This document shows positions 28,166 through 37,353 of a DNA stretch of 64,000 bases, in pieces (the first letter of the stretch is position 1; each line of letters opens with the position of its first letter). The DNA lies in contig CAMLKG010000026.1 of NCBI GenBank assembly GCA_946480695.1, forward strand, positions 1 through 64,000. The letters run 5' to 3'. A model generated the notes under the pieces. The model worked only from the letters and a program-made list of their open reading frames with translations. It was not told where the DNA came from and ran no database searches. The translations under genes were made by a program, and so were the position numbers. The stretch comes from an uncultured Cellvibrio sp. Lineage in GTDB: Bacteria; Pseudomonadota; Gammaproteobacteria; Pseudomonadales; Cellvibrionaceae.

Positions 28166-29641
28166 ATGTACACCATTAACCTGCTTTCATTTGATCCCTG
28201 TTTTCCCCTTGATAGCCTTGATGTGTGCCTGCAACAACTCCCGGCGCGGGTGATCCGGATCCAGACCGATACCTTCCTGCGGGAATACGCCTTGCCGCGT
28301 GCCGATACCAATATTTTTTTGTACTCCCGGGCGCTGCTGGATAAAACAGCGTCTTGCCGGGAGCTAATGGCGTTCCTGGGTTCACCGTCTTCCGGAACCA
28401 ACCTGTGCCTTATTCCCGACGGCAGCGCGGTAAGTACCCGCCTGGTTGCCCATTTCCAGGATTTTCTGTTCTGGCCGTGCAGCGCAACCGAACTTAACGG
28501 CTGGCTGGCGCAGTTAGTGACCTCAGCGCAAACGCCCCGCGCGGATCGAAACTCGCTCCTGGCGGAATTCGCTTCGCTCAATTTAATCGGCAAGTCACCG
28601 CAATTTGTGGAGAACATCCAGCTGATAAAAAAAATGTCCGCCTGCCATGCGGCTGTCCTGATCCAGGGGGAAACAGGCACGGGCAAGGAAAACGCCGCGC
28701 GCGCGATCCATTACCTCGGCAAGCGGCGGGAGCAAAGTTTTGTTCCCATTAATTGCGCTGCCATACCCGACGATATTTTGGAAAGCGAATTGTTCGGTCA
28801 CGAAAAAGGCGCCTTCACCGACGCCAAGCAAGCGCAGGCAGGACTGGTGGCAATTGCCGATGGCGGGACATTGTTTCTGGATGAAATTGATAGCCTGACA
28901 CCCAAGGCCCAGGCGGCGCTCCTGCGCTTTCTACAGACCCAGGAGTATCGGCCCCTGGGTGCCAAGCAGACCCGCCGCGCCGATGTGCGCATCCTCGCCG
29001 CGACCAATGCCGATTTGAAATCCCTGGTTGCCCATAAACAATTCCGCGAGGATTTGTATTTCCGCCTGAATGTGCTGCGCCTGACGATGCCGCCGCTGCG
29101 TAAACGCCTGGGAGATATCGCGTTAATTGCCGCCAGCCTATTGCAGCGCTTTGCCCTGGAATACCAGCTCGCACCCAAGCAGCTAAGCCGGCCGGGCCTG
29201 GATTACCTAATGCAACACAACTGGCCGGGCAATATCCGCGAATTGGAAAATTGCCTGCTGCGCGCGTTCCTGTTATCGCCGGGAACAATGTTGGAATTTG
29301 CGGAATCTGCGGAATCTGCGGAAGTGGATGCGCCAACAGCGATGGAAACTGTGGCGGCACTGAATGAAGAAACCCTGTCCGTCGCCCAAAAAAATGACGC
29401 GGACATAATTCCCCCCTTGAGCTTCCAGGATGCCAAGGCTATCGCCATTACCGAATTTGAAGCCAATTACCTACGGCGGGTTATGGCTATTGCGCGGGGG
29501 AATGTGTCCGCCGCGGCGCGGATTGCCGGGAAGGAGCGGCGGGCCATGGGAAAACTGTTGCAAAAATACGCCATCGATAAAACCCAATTCCAGTCGCTCA
29601 AGTGCGCGCCGGCGCCGGTATCCAACCAGGCAATGGGTTGA
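28166..29641 (+). CDS. Sigma-54-dependent transcriptional activator of the eCIS
   Basis: 491 residues. The N-terminal ~125 residues are not a recognisable response-regulator receiver. The central AAA+ domain has Walker A GETGTGKE (168-175), Walker B GGTLFLDEID (233-242), and the sigma-54 contact loop reading GAFTDA (215-220) in place of the usual GAFTGA. The C-terminus holds a Fis-type helix-turn-helix (ANYLRRVMAIARGNVSAAAR). It would activate the -24/-12 promoter 430 bp upstream on the other strand. The Gly-to-Asp change in the loop is unusual and may alter sigma-54 contact. Confidence 0.9.
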   Translation: MYTINLLSFDPCFPLDSLDVCLQQLPARVIRIQTDTFLREYALPRADTNIFLYSRALLDKTASCRELMAFLGSPSSGTNLCLIPDGSAVSTRLVAHFQDFLFWPCSATELNGWLAQLVTSAQTPRADRNSLLAEFASLNLIGKSPQFVENIQLIKKMSACHAAVLIQGETGTGKENAARAIHYLGKRREQSFVPINCAAIPDDILESELFGHEKGAFTDAKQAQAGLVAIADGGTLFLDEIDSLTPKAQAALLRFLQTQEYRPLGAKQTRRADVRILAATNADLKSLVAHKQFREDLYFRLNVLRLTMPPLRKRLGDIALIAASLLQRFALEYQLAPKQLSRPGLDYLMQHNWPGNIRELENCLLRAFLLSPGTMLEFAESAESAEVDAPTAMETVAALNEETLSVAQKNDADIIPPLSFQDAKAIAITEFEANYLRRVMAIARGNVSAAARIAGKERRAMGKLLQKYAIDKTQFQSLKCAPAPVSNQAMG

Positions 29642-29661
29642 ACCGGTTCCGTGAGGTGCGG

Positions 29662-29910
29662 CTAGGAGGAAAAATCCACCCGTCGCACATGCGGGTTTTC
29701 TTCGGTGACTTCCAGCGTTTTGATTTCATCCAGCACGATCAGTTGCTGGTTTTTTTCGTCCCCGATTTTTATACATTCCGCGTGTTGTTCGTCGCGCGCT
29801 GTATCCATGGCAATACCTTCGACAATGTCACCGGATGCGAGCGTGATTTTTACCGGATACCGATACATGCAAACAATTTCGATATAGTCATGTTGGTCGC
29901 AGTTGATCAT
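29662..29910 (-). CDS. Rho-binding antiterminator, Rof family
   Basis: 82 residues. The N-terminus INCDQHDYIEIVCMYRYPVKITL and the following GDIVEGIAMD segment match Rof proteins (Escherichia coli Rof/YaeO), which bind Rho and reduce Rho-dependent termination. The Sm-like beta-barrel fold fits the alternating strands and the length is normal. It lies 14 nt downstream of the lytic transglycosylase gene on the same strand, so it may be co-transcribed. AGGGGT lies 7 nt before the ATG. Confidence 0.8.
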   Translation of the reverse strand: MINCDQHDYIEIVCMYRYPVKITLASGDIVEGIAMDTARDEQHAECIKIGDEKNQQLIVLDEIKTLEVTEENPHVRRVDFSS

Positions 29911-29924
29911 GGCAGTTACCCCTG

Positions 29925-31247
29925 TTAACGGTTAACAGAACCTGTGTTTATACCGAGTAAACCAAGCACTTCCTTGCTGGGAAAACCATCGGCGACCATG
30001 CCTTGTTGATGTTGGAATTCGCTAATGGCGCGGCGTGTCCCGGGGCCGAGGATGCCGTCGGGAGTGCCTGTATTGAAGCCCCTTTGGTTTAATTGTTGCT
30101 GGAGGGTGATTACCTGGTCGCGGTGCAGGCGCGGTGCGTTTTCGGGTGGCGGTTGTAATAATTTTCCCCCACCGGCAATTTGATCCGCGAGTTGGCCGAC
30201 GGCAATGGCATAAAATTCCGAGCGATTCCAGCGCATGATTACATTGAAATTGTCGTACACCAGAAATGCCGGACCCTGGTGACCGGAAGGGACAAGGAGC
30301 GATGCATTTATAGTTGCCGGCGGTAGCGGTGTGTTATCGGCGCGTTTTACCCCGAGTCCGATCCATTCCGATACCGGTTTGCTATTTTTTAACCCCGCCT
30401 CAAGGAATGGGAAACCGGCGGGAAGTTTTACTTCGCGTCCCCATCGCTCACCGGCTTGCCAGCCAAGGCTTTGCAAGAATTTTGCGGCGGAAGCCAGCGC
30501 ATCCGGCGTGCTATTCCATAAATCACGTTTCTTGTCCCCATCAAAATCAATTGCATTTTGCAGGAATGCAGAAGGCATAAATTGCACGTGGCCCATCGCG
30601 CCTGCCCAGGAGCCGACCATTTTTTCCGGCGCAATTGCGCCTTCATCCAATATGCGTAACGCGTTAATTAATTCGATGGTGAAAAAATTGCTTCGGCGCG
30701 CATCGCAAGCCAGGGTGGCAAGCGAGTCGATGACCGGAATATTGCCGAAATAACTGCCGTAATTTGTTTCGAGCCCCCAAAAGGCCAGGAGATACGGAGC
30801 CGGTACGCCGTATTCCTGTTCAATGCGATTTAACAAATCCTTATGCCTGGCCAGTAACCCCCTGCCTTGATCGACCCGCTGGCTTGTGACGCGGCGATTA
30901 AAATAATCCGCAAAGGTTGTCGTAAATTCCGGTTGTTTGCGATCCAGCTCAAGCACCTGTTTGTTAAGCCTGGCTTTCCGCAAACTGTTGGTAATGGTCT
31001 TGTTGGAAACCCCGGCGGTTTGCGCCTTTGCCGACAAGGCATCAAGGCACACCGAGAACTCTGCCTCGGTCATGGGGTGAGTAACTGGTATTGGGGCCGG
31101 GTTTGGCGTTTCGCTTTTTTCCACGCGGCTGTCACCTGTTGTTATTGGTGTGTTTAGCGACGTGGAATCCACCGGATCAGGTGCCTGCGCGCAAGATACC
31201 AGGCTCATACAAAAAACAATGGGTAAAAATTTCCGCAGGGATTTCAT
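29925..31247 (-). CDS. MltB-family lytic murein transglycosylase lipoprotein
   Basis: 440 residues. A signal peptide ends in a lipobox (SLVSC, Cys about residue 19). The SLT_2/MltB catalytic domain has FWGLETNYGSYFG with the catalytic Glu, and VQFMPSAFLQNAIDFDGD. A C-terminal peptidoglycan-binding domain (LNQRGFNTGTPDGILGPGTR) completes it. It cleaves peptidoglycan glycan strands at the outer membrane. The start was moved to ATG 31247 with GGAG upstream; the longer reading frame adds a basic non-coding stretch. Confidence 0.9.
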   Translation of the reverse strand: MKSLRKFLPIVFCMSLVSCAQAPDPVDSTSLNTPITTGDSRVEKSETPNPAPIPVTHPMTEAEFSVCLDALSAKAQTAGVSNKTITNSLRKARLNKQVLELDRKQPEFTTTFADYFNRRVTSQRVDQGRGLLARHKDLLNRIEQEYGVPAPYLLAFWGLETNYGSYFGNIPVIDSLATLACDARRSNFFTIELINALRILDEGAIAPEKMVGSWAGAMGHVQFMPSAFLQNAIDFDGDKKRDLWNSTPDALASAAKFLQSLGWQAGERWGREVKLPAGFPFLEAGLKNSKPVSEWIGLGVKRADNTPLPPATINASLLVPSGHQGPAFLVYDNFNVIMRWNRSEFYAIAVGQLADQIAGGGKLLQPPPENAPRLHRDQVITLQQQLNQRGFNTGTPDGILGPGTRRAISEFQHQQGMVADGFPSKEVLGLLGINTGSVNR

Positions 31248-31489
31248 AACAACTCCGGGGCAAGGTCGCTTTGCAAGGTAACCATTGTAAACAGTACCGG
31301 GTAATTTCCTTATAGTTAAAATAACCAAAAGTATCAATTTTTGGCGAATTTTTATTCTCCAGCTATAACCAATAGCAACATGTAACGTCTTGTAAAGTAA
31401 ATCGTGGCGCATTTTTCAACATGCTAAACTCATAAACGATAGGAAATAAGGGCATGGCAGCCTGGGGTATCGGCACGGGTAGGTCACCT

Positions 31490-32386
31490 ATGAAATCTTT
31501 TCCCTTATTAGCCGCTGTGGTCAGCGGTGTGATAGCACTTTCCACCCAGGCCCAAACGGTCATTAAGGTAAATGAGGCCACCGACGGTAACGGTCGCTAC
31601 GCCATGCAGATGGTCAACTTGGCCCTGGGCAAGATCGATACGAAATACACATTGCAGACAGACAGCAGTACGGTTACCCAGGCGCGCAATATTGACGACG
31701 TGGCGACGGGCCGTTCAGATTTGCTGTGGGCGGCAACCAACCAGGAAATGGAAGACAAGCTCCTGCCGATACGTATTCCCCTTTACAAAGGCCTGCTGGG
31801 GCATCGGATTTTTATCATTAATCCCGCCAGCCAGGCGAAGTTTGACCAAGTTAAAACGTTTGACGACCTGAAACGCTTCACCTTTGGCCAGGGCACGACC
31901 TGGGCGGATTCCGATATCCTGGCCAGTAACGGGTTGAATGTAGTGCGCGCGAATAAATACCAAAGCCTGTTTTATATGGTGGATGGCGGTCGCTTTGACG
32001 CGTTTCCGCGCGGGGTGCAAGAACCCTGGCAAGAGCTACAGGCCAACGCCAACCTGCCGTTGGCGGTGGAGAAACGCATAATGCTGGTGTATCGGATGCC
32101 GTTTTACCTTTTTACCGGCAAGCAAAACAGGAAGCTGGCCGAAGATCTGGAACTCGGCTTTAACCGGGCGATAGCGGATGGCAGTTTCGACCGGATTTTT
32201 TACAACGACCCGATGGTAAGGGATGTGCTGGAAAAGGCGAACCTGGAGCAGCGGCTGGTGTTCCCCTTGAATAATCCAACCCTGCCGAAAGAGACACCGG
32301 TAGATCGCCCCGAGTTATGGCTGGATATTAACAACCTGCGCCAGCCGGCCGCCGCTGGGCCGGTACCCGCAGCAGCTTCCCATTAA
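31490..32386 (+). CDS. Periplasmic solute-binding-like protein (orphan)
   Basis: 298 residues. Signal peptide to about residue 21 (ALSTQAQT). Segments such as TFDDLKRFTFGQGTTWADSDIL and FYMVDGGRFDAFPRGVQEPW resemble the family 3 solute-binding fold. No ABC permease or ATPase is nearby, so it may be a sensor or an orphan binding protein. The start at 31490 gives a clean signal peptide; an earlier in-frame start would add 12 residues. The C-terminal 15 residues are Ala/Pro-rich. Confidence 0.7.
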   Translation: MKSFPLLAAVVSGVIALSTQAQTVIKVNEATDGNGRYAMQMVNLALGKIDTKYTLQTDSSTVTQARNIDDVATGRSDLLWAATNQEMEDKLLPIRIPLYKGLLGHRIFIINPASQAKFDQVKTFDDLKRFTFGQGTTWADSDILASNGLNVVRANKYQSLFYMVDGGRFDAFPRGVQEPWQELQANANLPLAVEKRIMLVYRMPFYLFTGKQNRKLAEDLELGFNRAIADGSFDRIFYNDPMVRDVLEKANLEQRLVFPLNNPTLPKETPVDRPELWLDINNLRQPAAAGPVPAAASH

Positions 32387-32682
32387 CGTCGCTTCAAAGC
32401 CACCTCCAACTAAAAATAGCCAATTAACAATTATTGATAATCGGATTGCCGGGGCGGGCCGTATCAACGGCGGCCTGCCCAGCTTGGTTTGCCAAGACAA
32501 ACGGACTTGTAAAACTGTTATAGTTTGTTTGACCTTATGCCAGCCTCTTTTATCAATAAATCATCTTTTGCTTATAAAGATTGTTTCTGTAGCCTGCGTA
32601 GAGGGTCCTGGCGTAGAGTTACGACTTCCATCGAATAACAATAATGGCAGCGCCCGCTCCGGTAGCGCTCGTTGGAGCACGA

Positions 32683-33942
32683 ATGAACAATAACGATAAG
32701 TCCTTGCTACTGCCGTTAATTTTAATTGTCAGCTTGTTTTTCCTGTGGGGAATGGCGAACAACCTGAATGACATCCTGATTACCCAGTTCAAAAAGGTAT
32801 TTACCCTCTCGGATTTCAAGGCCGGGCTGGTGCAATCCGCCTTTTATACCGGTTACTTTGTATTCTCCATCCCGGCCGCCCTGTGGATGAAGCGCTATGG
32901 CTACAAGGCGGCTGTGGTGTTTGGCTTGTTGCTTTATGCAACGGGGGCACTCCTGTTTTACCCTGCCGCCGCCGTGCGCGAGTACACAGTGTTTTTGGGG
33001 GCATTGTTTGTGATTGCCAGCGGTTTGGCCTTTCTCGAAACCTCGGCAAACCCATTGATTGTTGCCATGGGTGATCCCGCCACCGCCGAGCGGCGGCTTA
33101 ATTTCGCCCAATCCTTCAATCCCTTTGGTTGCATTGCGGGTATTGTCATCGGGCGGGAATTTATCCTGTCCGGCCATGAGCCGACCCCGGGGGAACTGGC
33201 AGCCATGGGTACGGCCCAGTTGGAGCAGTTTTACCGGGGCGAATCCCATGCGGTGCAGGGACCCTACCTGGTGTTGGGGGTGGTGGTGCTGGCCTGGGCG
33301 CTCCTGGTTCTCATCGTAAAATTCCCGGCGATAGCCACCCGGGCGGCGGGGGATGAAACAAGCGGGTCGTGGAGCGACTACAAGCAATTGCTCACCACAG
33401 GGCCATTTATGTTTGGGGTCGCCGCGCAATTTTTTTATGTCGGTGCGCAAGTTTGTATCTGGAGCTTTTTGATCCGTTATGGTCAGGAGGCGGTGCCGGG
33501 CACCGGCGAAAAAACCCTCGCCAATTATTTATTAGCCTCCCTGATAATTTTTATGGTTGGGCGCTTTGTGGCGACGGCCTTGATGAGCCGGGTCCGCGCT
33601 GCCTGGTTAATGTATGTCTATGCTGTGATTAACGTGGCACTCTGTGCATTCGCCGTCCTCCAACCGGGACATGCCGGGTTGCTCGCCCTGACCGCAACCA
33701 GTTTTTTTATGTCCCTGATGTTCCCCACTATTTTTGCCCTGAGCCTGAAAAACAGGGGTGTGTTAACCAAACCCGCCTCATCTTTTTTAGTAATGGCAAT
33801 TATTGGTGGTGCAATCCTGACGGCGGTGATGGGTTTGGTTTCAGATGCCGCCTCAATTAATGTGGCGGTGACCGTGCCCCTGCTATGTTTCCTGTTTATT
33901 GCGTTCTACGCCCGTCATTGTGACCGTTCCATGGAGGAGTGA
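32683..33942 (+). CDS. fucP: L-fucose:proton symporter
   Basis: 419 residues, with 12 predicted membrane helices of the MFS FucP family. Diagnostic features: early FFLWGMANNLNDILITQFKK, GYFVFSIPAALWMKRYGYK, and LAFLETSANPLIVAMGD, all conserved in FucP. It imports L-fucose. The ATG at 32683 has GGAG upstream; an earlier start adds a non-conserved 13-residue stretch. Its stop (TGATG) touches the start of the lactonase gene, so the two are coupled. The 296 bp upstream (32387-32682) hold no gene. Confidence 0.9.
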   Translation: MNNNDKSLLLPLILIVSLFFLWGMANNLNDILITQFKKVFTLSDFKAGLVQSAFYTGYFVFSIPAALWMKRYGYKAAVVFGLLLYATGALLFYPAAAVREYTVFLGALFVIASGLAFLETSANPLIVAMGDPATAERRLNFAQSFNPFGCIAGIVIGREFILSGHEPTPGELAAMGTAQLEQFYRGESHAVQGPYLVLGVVVLAWALLVLIVKFPAIATRAAGDETSGSWSDYKQLLTTGPFMFGVAAQFFYVGAQVCIWSFLIRYGQEAVPGTGEKTLANYLLASLIIFMVGRFVATALMSRVRAAWLMYVYAVINVALCAFAVLQPGHAGLLALTATSFFMSLMFPTIFALSLKNRGVLTKPASSFLVMAIIGGAILTAVMGLVSDAASINVAVTVPLLCFLFIAFYARHCDRSMEE

Positions 33943-34787
33943 TGATCGACGCCCACCAACACTTTTGGCAACTTGGCTGCAATGGCTGCGAGTGGCCGAC
34001 GCCGGACCTCCAACCCATTTATCAAAATTATGGGCTTGAGGATCTTTTACCCTTGGCCAGTGAATGCGGAGTCACCGGGTCAGTGCTGGTGCAATCCCAG
34101 GCCAGCGATGCGGATACCGATTACCTGCTGCGCGTTGCGGATGGGTCGGACTTTATCAAGGCGGTGGTAGGGTGGGTGGATTTGGCGTCACCCCAGGCTG
34201 CGGCGCGTATTGCCCGGCTGGCTGCGCATCCCAAATTCAGGGGAGTCAGGCCGATGATGCAGTCCCTGCCGGACAACGCTTGGATATTGCGGCCGGAACT
34301 GGAACCGGCCATTGCCGCCTTGAAGCACCATCGCCTAAGCCTTGATGCTTTGGTCTATACGCGCCATTTGCCCTATTTATACCGCTTTGCGCGACGGCAT
34401 CCTGAACTGCCTATTGCCATCGACCATGCCGCCAAGCCCGCCATCATCGTCAATGATGAGCCGGCGGAGGAGTGGCGTGAAAACATGCGCCTGCTGGCCG
34501 GGCTGCCGCAGGTGTATTGCAAGTTATCCGGGCTGGTAACGGAAGCGGGCAAAGGCCAGGGAAAGGAGGTGTTTGCTGGTTACATCAGGTTCCTTGTGGC
34601 CCTGTTCGGACCGGAACGGTTAATGTGGGGAAGCGATTGGCCTGTCATGGGATTGGCGCCAAATCCGCAACTCTCCATCTATAAAAATTGGCTTGGGCTT
34701 GTTAATCATACGGTTAGTGAATGTAAAACGACCAACTCTGAAAGCATTTTCATAGGTACAAGTTTGCGTTTTTATCGAATTACGTAA
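33942..34787 (+). CDS. L-fuconolactonase-type amidohydrolase
   Basis: 281 residues. Metal-dependent hydrolase of the amidohydrolase_2 family: start IDAHQHFWQL (the HxH metal motif), GVRPMMQSLPDNAW, ELPIAIDHAAKP, and LMWGSDWPVMG with the catalytic Asp. By family and operon position it hydrolyses L-fucono-lactone to L-fuconate. I chose ATG 33942 because GGAGG is then 4 nt away, whereas the GTG at 33939 would sit only 1 nt from it. Campylobacter jejuni has a comparable gene in its fucose locus. Confidence 0.85.
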   Translation: MIDAHQHFWQLGCNGCEWPTPDLQPIYQNYGLEDLLPLASECGVTGSVLVQSQASDADTDYLLRVADGSDFIKAVVGWVDLASPQAAARIARLAAHPKFRGVRPMMQSLPDNAWILRPELEPAIAALKHHRLSLDALVYTRHLPYLYRFARRHPELPIAIDHAAKPAIIVNDEPAEEWRENMRLLAGLPQVYCKLSGLVTEAGKGQGKEVFAGYIRFLVALFGPERLMWGSDWPVMGLAPNPQLSIYKNWLGLVNHTVSECKTTNSESIFIGTSLRFYRIT

Positions 34788-34862
34788 AGTGGAACGCTTT
34801 GCGTGTATTGCTGTGCGTAGAATCCGCCCCGACGAGAGGGAAAAAGCCGGGACTCCGGTATG

Positions 34863-34877
34863 TTTAGCAATGCTAAA
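34863..34877. promoter_or_regulatory. Palindrome upstream of iclR-type gene, candidate operator
   Basis: TTTAGC-AAT-GCTAAA, perfect 6-bp arms, 48 bp before the IclR regulator start. A dimeric regulator could bind here, the IclR protein itself being the obvious candidate. There is no direct evidence. Confidence 0.4.
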
Positions 34878-34924
34878 TCGGCAAAGGGATTCTGTAACCT
34901 ACATACTAATAACGAGAAAGAGCT

Positions 34925-35728
34925 ATGACAGTGACTATGACGAACGAACTCGAAAATGCCTTCGAGGCGCAGGACGAAACCGAACGTAAATACCGCGCAC
35001 CCGCGCTTGAAAAAGGTTTGGATATCCTGGAATTGCTGGCGCGCAATTCATCACCTATGACCACCTCCCAAATGGCCGCGGCCCTGGGCCGATCGGTAAG
35101 CGAACTGTTCCGTATGGTGCTGGCGCTGGAGTATCGCGGCTACATCTCCCAAATGCCGGATGGTCGCGACGGCTACATGTTAACCAACAAACTTTTCACC
35201 CTGGGTATTTCCCAGGGCACCGCCAAAACCTTGCTGGAAGTATCCTTGCCGGCGATGAAGGAATTAAGCCGTGAGCTGGGGCAGTCCTGCCACCTGGTTG
35301 TTCCCTCGGGTGACCAGATTGTGGTGGTGGCTCGCCAGGAAAGCCCGATGGACCTTGGCTTTTCGGTGCGTGTCGGTTATCGCCGCCGGTTGATCGACAC
35401 CAATTCGGGGGCGCTCCTGTATGGTTTTGCCACGCCGGATGTACAGGCGGGTTGGCTGCCGCTGTTGTCGGCGACGGTGGACCTGGAGCGCATCGAACGT
35501 TTCCTGGCCAAGGCGCGCAAGGGGGTTGACCAGGGGTATATCCAACTCGCGAGTGACTTTGTGGACGGCGTTACTGATTATTGTGTCCCCATCATCGGTG
35601 TCCACGGCGCTGTCGCGGTGCTGATCATTCCGTTTATCCATATCAAAGCCCAGGCCATAAGCCCCGAGCGTGTGCTGGAGCGATTGCTTCAAACCGCCGA
35701 CCGGATTTCCCACGGGTTGATTGATTAG
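34925..35728 (+). CDS. IclR-family regulator of the fucose cluster
   Basis: 267 residues. Residues about 22-85 contain the winged helix-turn-helix (ALEKGLDILELLARNSSPMT, MAAALGRSVSELFRMVLALE). The rest is the effector-binding domain (SCHLVVPSGDQIVVVARQES, VGYRRRLIDTNSGALLYGF). The genes on both sides degrade L-fucose, so it probably controls them in response to fucose or an intermediate. It ends in a strong terminator, separating it from the aldo/keto reductase gene. Confidence 0.88.
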   Translation: MTVTMTNELENAFEAQDETERKYRAPALEKGLDILELLARNSSPMTTSQMAAALGRSVSELFRMVLALEYRGYISQMPDGRDGYMLTNKLFTLGISQGTAKTLLEVSLPAMKELSRELGQSCHLVVPSGDQIVVVARQESPMDLGFSVRVGYRRRLIDTNSGALLYGFATPDVQAGWLPLLSATVDLERIERFLAKARKGVDQGYIQLASDFVDGVTDYCVPIIGVHGAVAVLIIPFIHIKAQAISPERVLERLLQTADRISHGLID

Positions 35729-35746
35729 TAACGGAATCCGCATTCA

Positions 35747-35772
35747 AAAAGCCGATCTTTTGATCGGCTTTT
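35747..35772 (+). terminator. Rho-independent terminator after iclR-type gene
   Basis: Stem of 11 bp (35747-35757 with 35762-35772), TTTT loop, continuing into a T run. It lies 19 nt after the stop codon. Confidence 0.85.
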
Positions 35773-35953
35773 TTGTTATTGGCATTGCAACAAACAGGAA
35801 AGGGTGATCTACCTCCTCCTAGGCCTGAACCAGTTATGGAATTGGCGCAAATTATTTCAAAAAGTCTAAATCACTATATGTGAATCCTGCCCGCGTTCAG
35901 CTAGAATAATTTTTATTGGCAATTCTAATTTTAATTATAAAAAAAGAGGCTTC

Positions 35954-37000
35954 GTGGTTTTATCGAAATCCAAATCGTCTCGTCCGTTTGGGGGCAATGG
36001 GATTAACCTTTCGCTCCTGGGGTTTGGTGCCGCACCTATCGGCAATCTCTACCAGCCGCTGAGCGATGACCAGGCGCAAACCGCCGTTGCTTCGGCCTTA
36101 AGGGCGGGAATCCGCTATTTTGATACCGCGCCCCATTATGGTTTCGGTTTAAGTGAAACCCGGTTGGGCCATGCGCTCACAGCGGGGGGTGAAGCGGTGG
36201 TTATATCATCCAAGGTTGGCCGGGTGCTGGTGCCTGCGAAGTCCGATGCCGGCATTCGCCACGGCTTTGCCGATGCACCACCGCTGGAACCCGTGTTCGA
36301 TTACAGCTACGACGGGGTTATGCGCTCCTTCGACGCCAGCCTCAAGCGCTTGCAGGTGGAGCGGATTGATATTCTCCTCGCCCACGACCTGGGGCCGTTA
36401 ACCCATGGGGCGGATCACCCGGAAAAATTCCGCGAGTTTATGGATGGCGGATATATCGCAATGAACAAGCTCAAGGCGGATGGCCAGGTAAGCGCAATTG
36501 GCCTGGGGGCTAATGAGTGGCAGATTTGCGATGCGGCATTGCGGCACGGGGATTTTGACGGTTTCTTGCTGGCGGGGCGTTATACCTTGCTTGAACAAAC
36601 CCCCTGCGAGCACTTTTTACCGCTCTGTGCCAGGCGCAAAGCCTCGGTAATCCTGGGGGGGCCGTTTAATTCCGGCATTTTGGCCACCGGCGTCCGGGCG
36701 GCGTTGAATAGCCGCCGTATAGGACCGCTGTATTACAACTACGAACCTGCACCCGCTGACATCGTAAAACGTGTCGCGGAATTGGAAGCGGTGTGTGAGC
36801 AATTCGCAATTCCCCTGGCAGCGGCGGCGCTGCAATTTCCAGCTGCCCACCCACAGGTTTGTTCGGTGCTTGCAGGCCTTGCGAGCCACGAACAGGTCGA
36901 GCGCGCCGTACAACTTATCGACAGTGAAATTCCCGCCGGCTTCTGGGACGAGTTGCGTGAGCGCGAGTTACTGCATCCGGCGGCACCGACGCCTGCCTGA
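35954..37000 (+). CDS. Aldo/keto reductase, L-fucose dehydrogenase type
   Basis: 348 residues. AKR fold with catalytic tetrad: YFDTAPHYGFGLSE (Asp, Tyr), SSKVGR (Lys), and ILLAHDLG (His). It belongs to the D-threo-aldose 1-dehydrogenase/L-fucose dehydrogenase group and would oxidise L-fucose to fucono-lactone with NAD(P)+. GTG start at 35954 with GAGG 4 nt upstream. It begins the second transcription unit of the cluster, followed closely by the dehydratase genes. Confidence 0.85.
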   Translation: MVLSKSKSSRPFGGNGINLSLLGFGAAPIGNLYQPLSDDQAQTAVASALRAGIRYFDTAPHYGFGLSETRLGHALTAGGEAVVISSKVGRVLVPAKSDAGIRHGFADAPPLEPVFDYSYDGVMRSFDASLKRLQVERIDILLAHDLGPLTHGADHPEKFREFMDGGYIAMNKLKADGQVSAIGLGANEWQICDAALRHGDFDGFLLAGRYTLLEQTPCEHFLPLCARRKASVILGGPFNSGILATGVRAALNSRRIGPLYYNYEPAPADIVKRVAELEAVCEQFAIPLAAAALQFPAAHPQVCSVLAGLASHEQVERAVQLIDSEIPAGFWDELRERELLHPAAPTPA

Positions 37001-37032
37001 TCCATAGCGAAAAAAATCCGTGAGTAAAACCA

Positions 37033-37353
37033 ATGAACAAAAAAGCCATAGCCCCGCTGATTTTGCTGCACCCGGAAGACAACATTCTTGTATGCGTAAA
37101 GCAACTCCACGCCGGGGATGAAATTATTATTGAACAGGACACGGTTGTTTGTCCCACGGATATAGGGGTGGGCCATAAAGTCGCGCGTTTTGCATTGGCG
37201 GCGGGCGATAAGGTTTATCGCTACGGCGCGCCCATAGGTTCGATGGTCACAGCCGTTGCCAGGGGCCATCACGTGCACATGCACAATATGAAAAGCGATT
37301 ACATTCCCAGCCACACCCGCACCCGCCAAACCCAATACCGGAGCGAAACATGA
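37033..37353 (+). CDS. UxaA N-terminal (SAF) domain protein, dehydratase small subunit
   Basis: 106 residues. Matches the SAF domain of altronate/galactarate dehydratases: LLHPEDNILVCVKQL, IGVGHKVARFALAAGDKVYRYG and ending GHHVHMHNM. In Escherichia coli UxaA this is fused to the large domain; here it is a separate gene whose stop overlaps the start of the large subunit (ATGA). The fucose locus of Campylobacter jejuni has the same split (Cj0482/Cj0483). Confidence 0.85.
   Translation: MNKKAIAPLILLHPEDNILVCVKQLHAGDEIIIEQDTVVCPTDIGVGHKVARFALAAGDKVYRYGAPIGSMVTAVARGHHVHMHNMKSDYIPSHTRTRQTQYRSET

Noticed and set aside
32722..33450. 242-residue minus-strand open frame within fucP.
   Set aside because: fucP is unmistakable on the plus strand; the opposite frame lacks any motif or ribosome-binding site.
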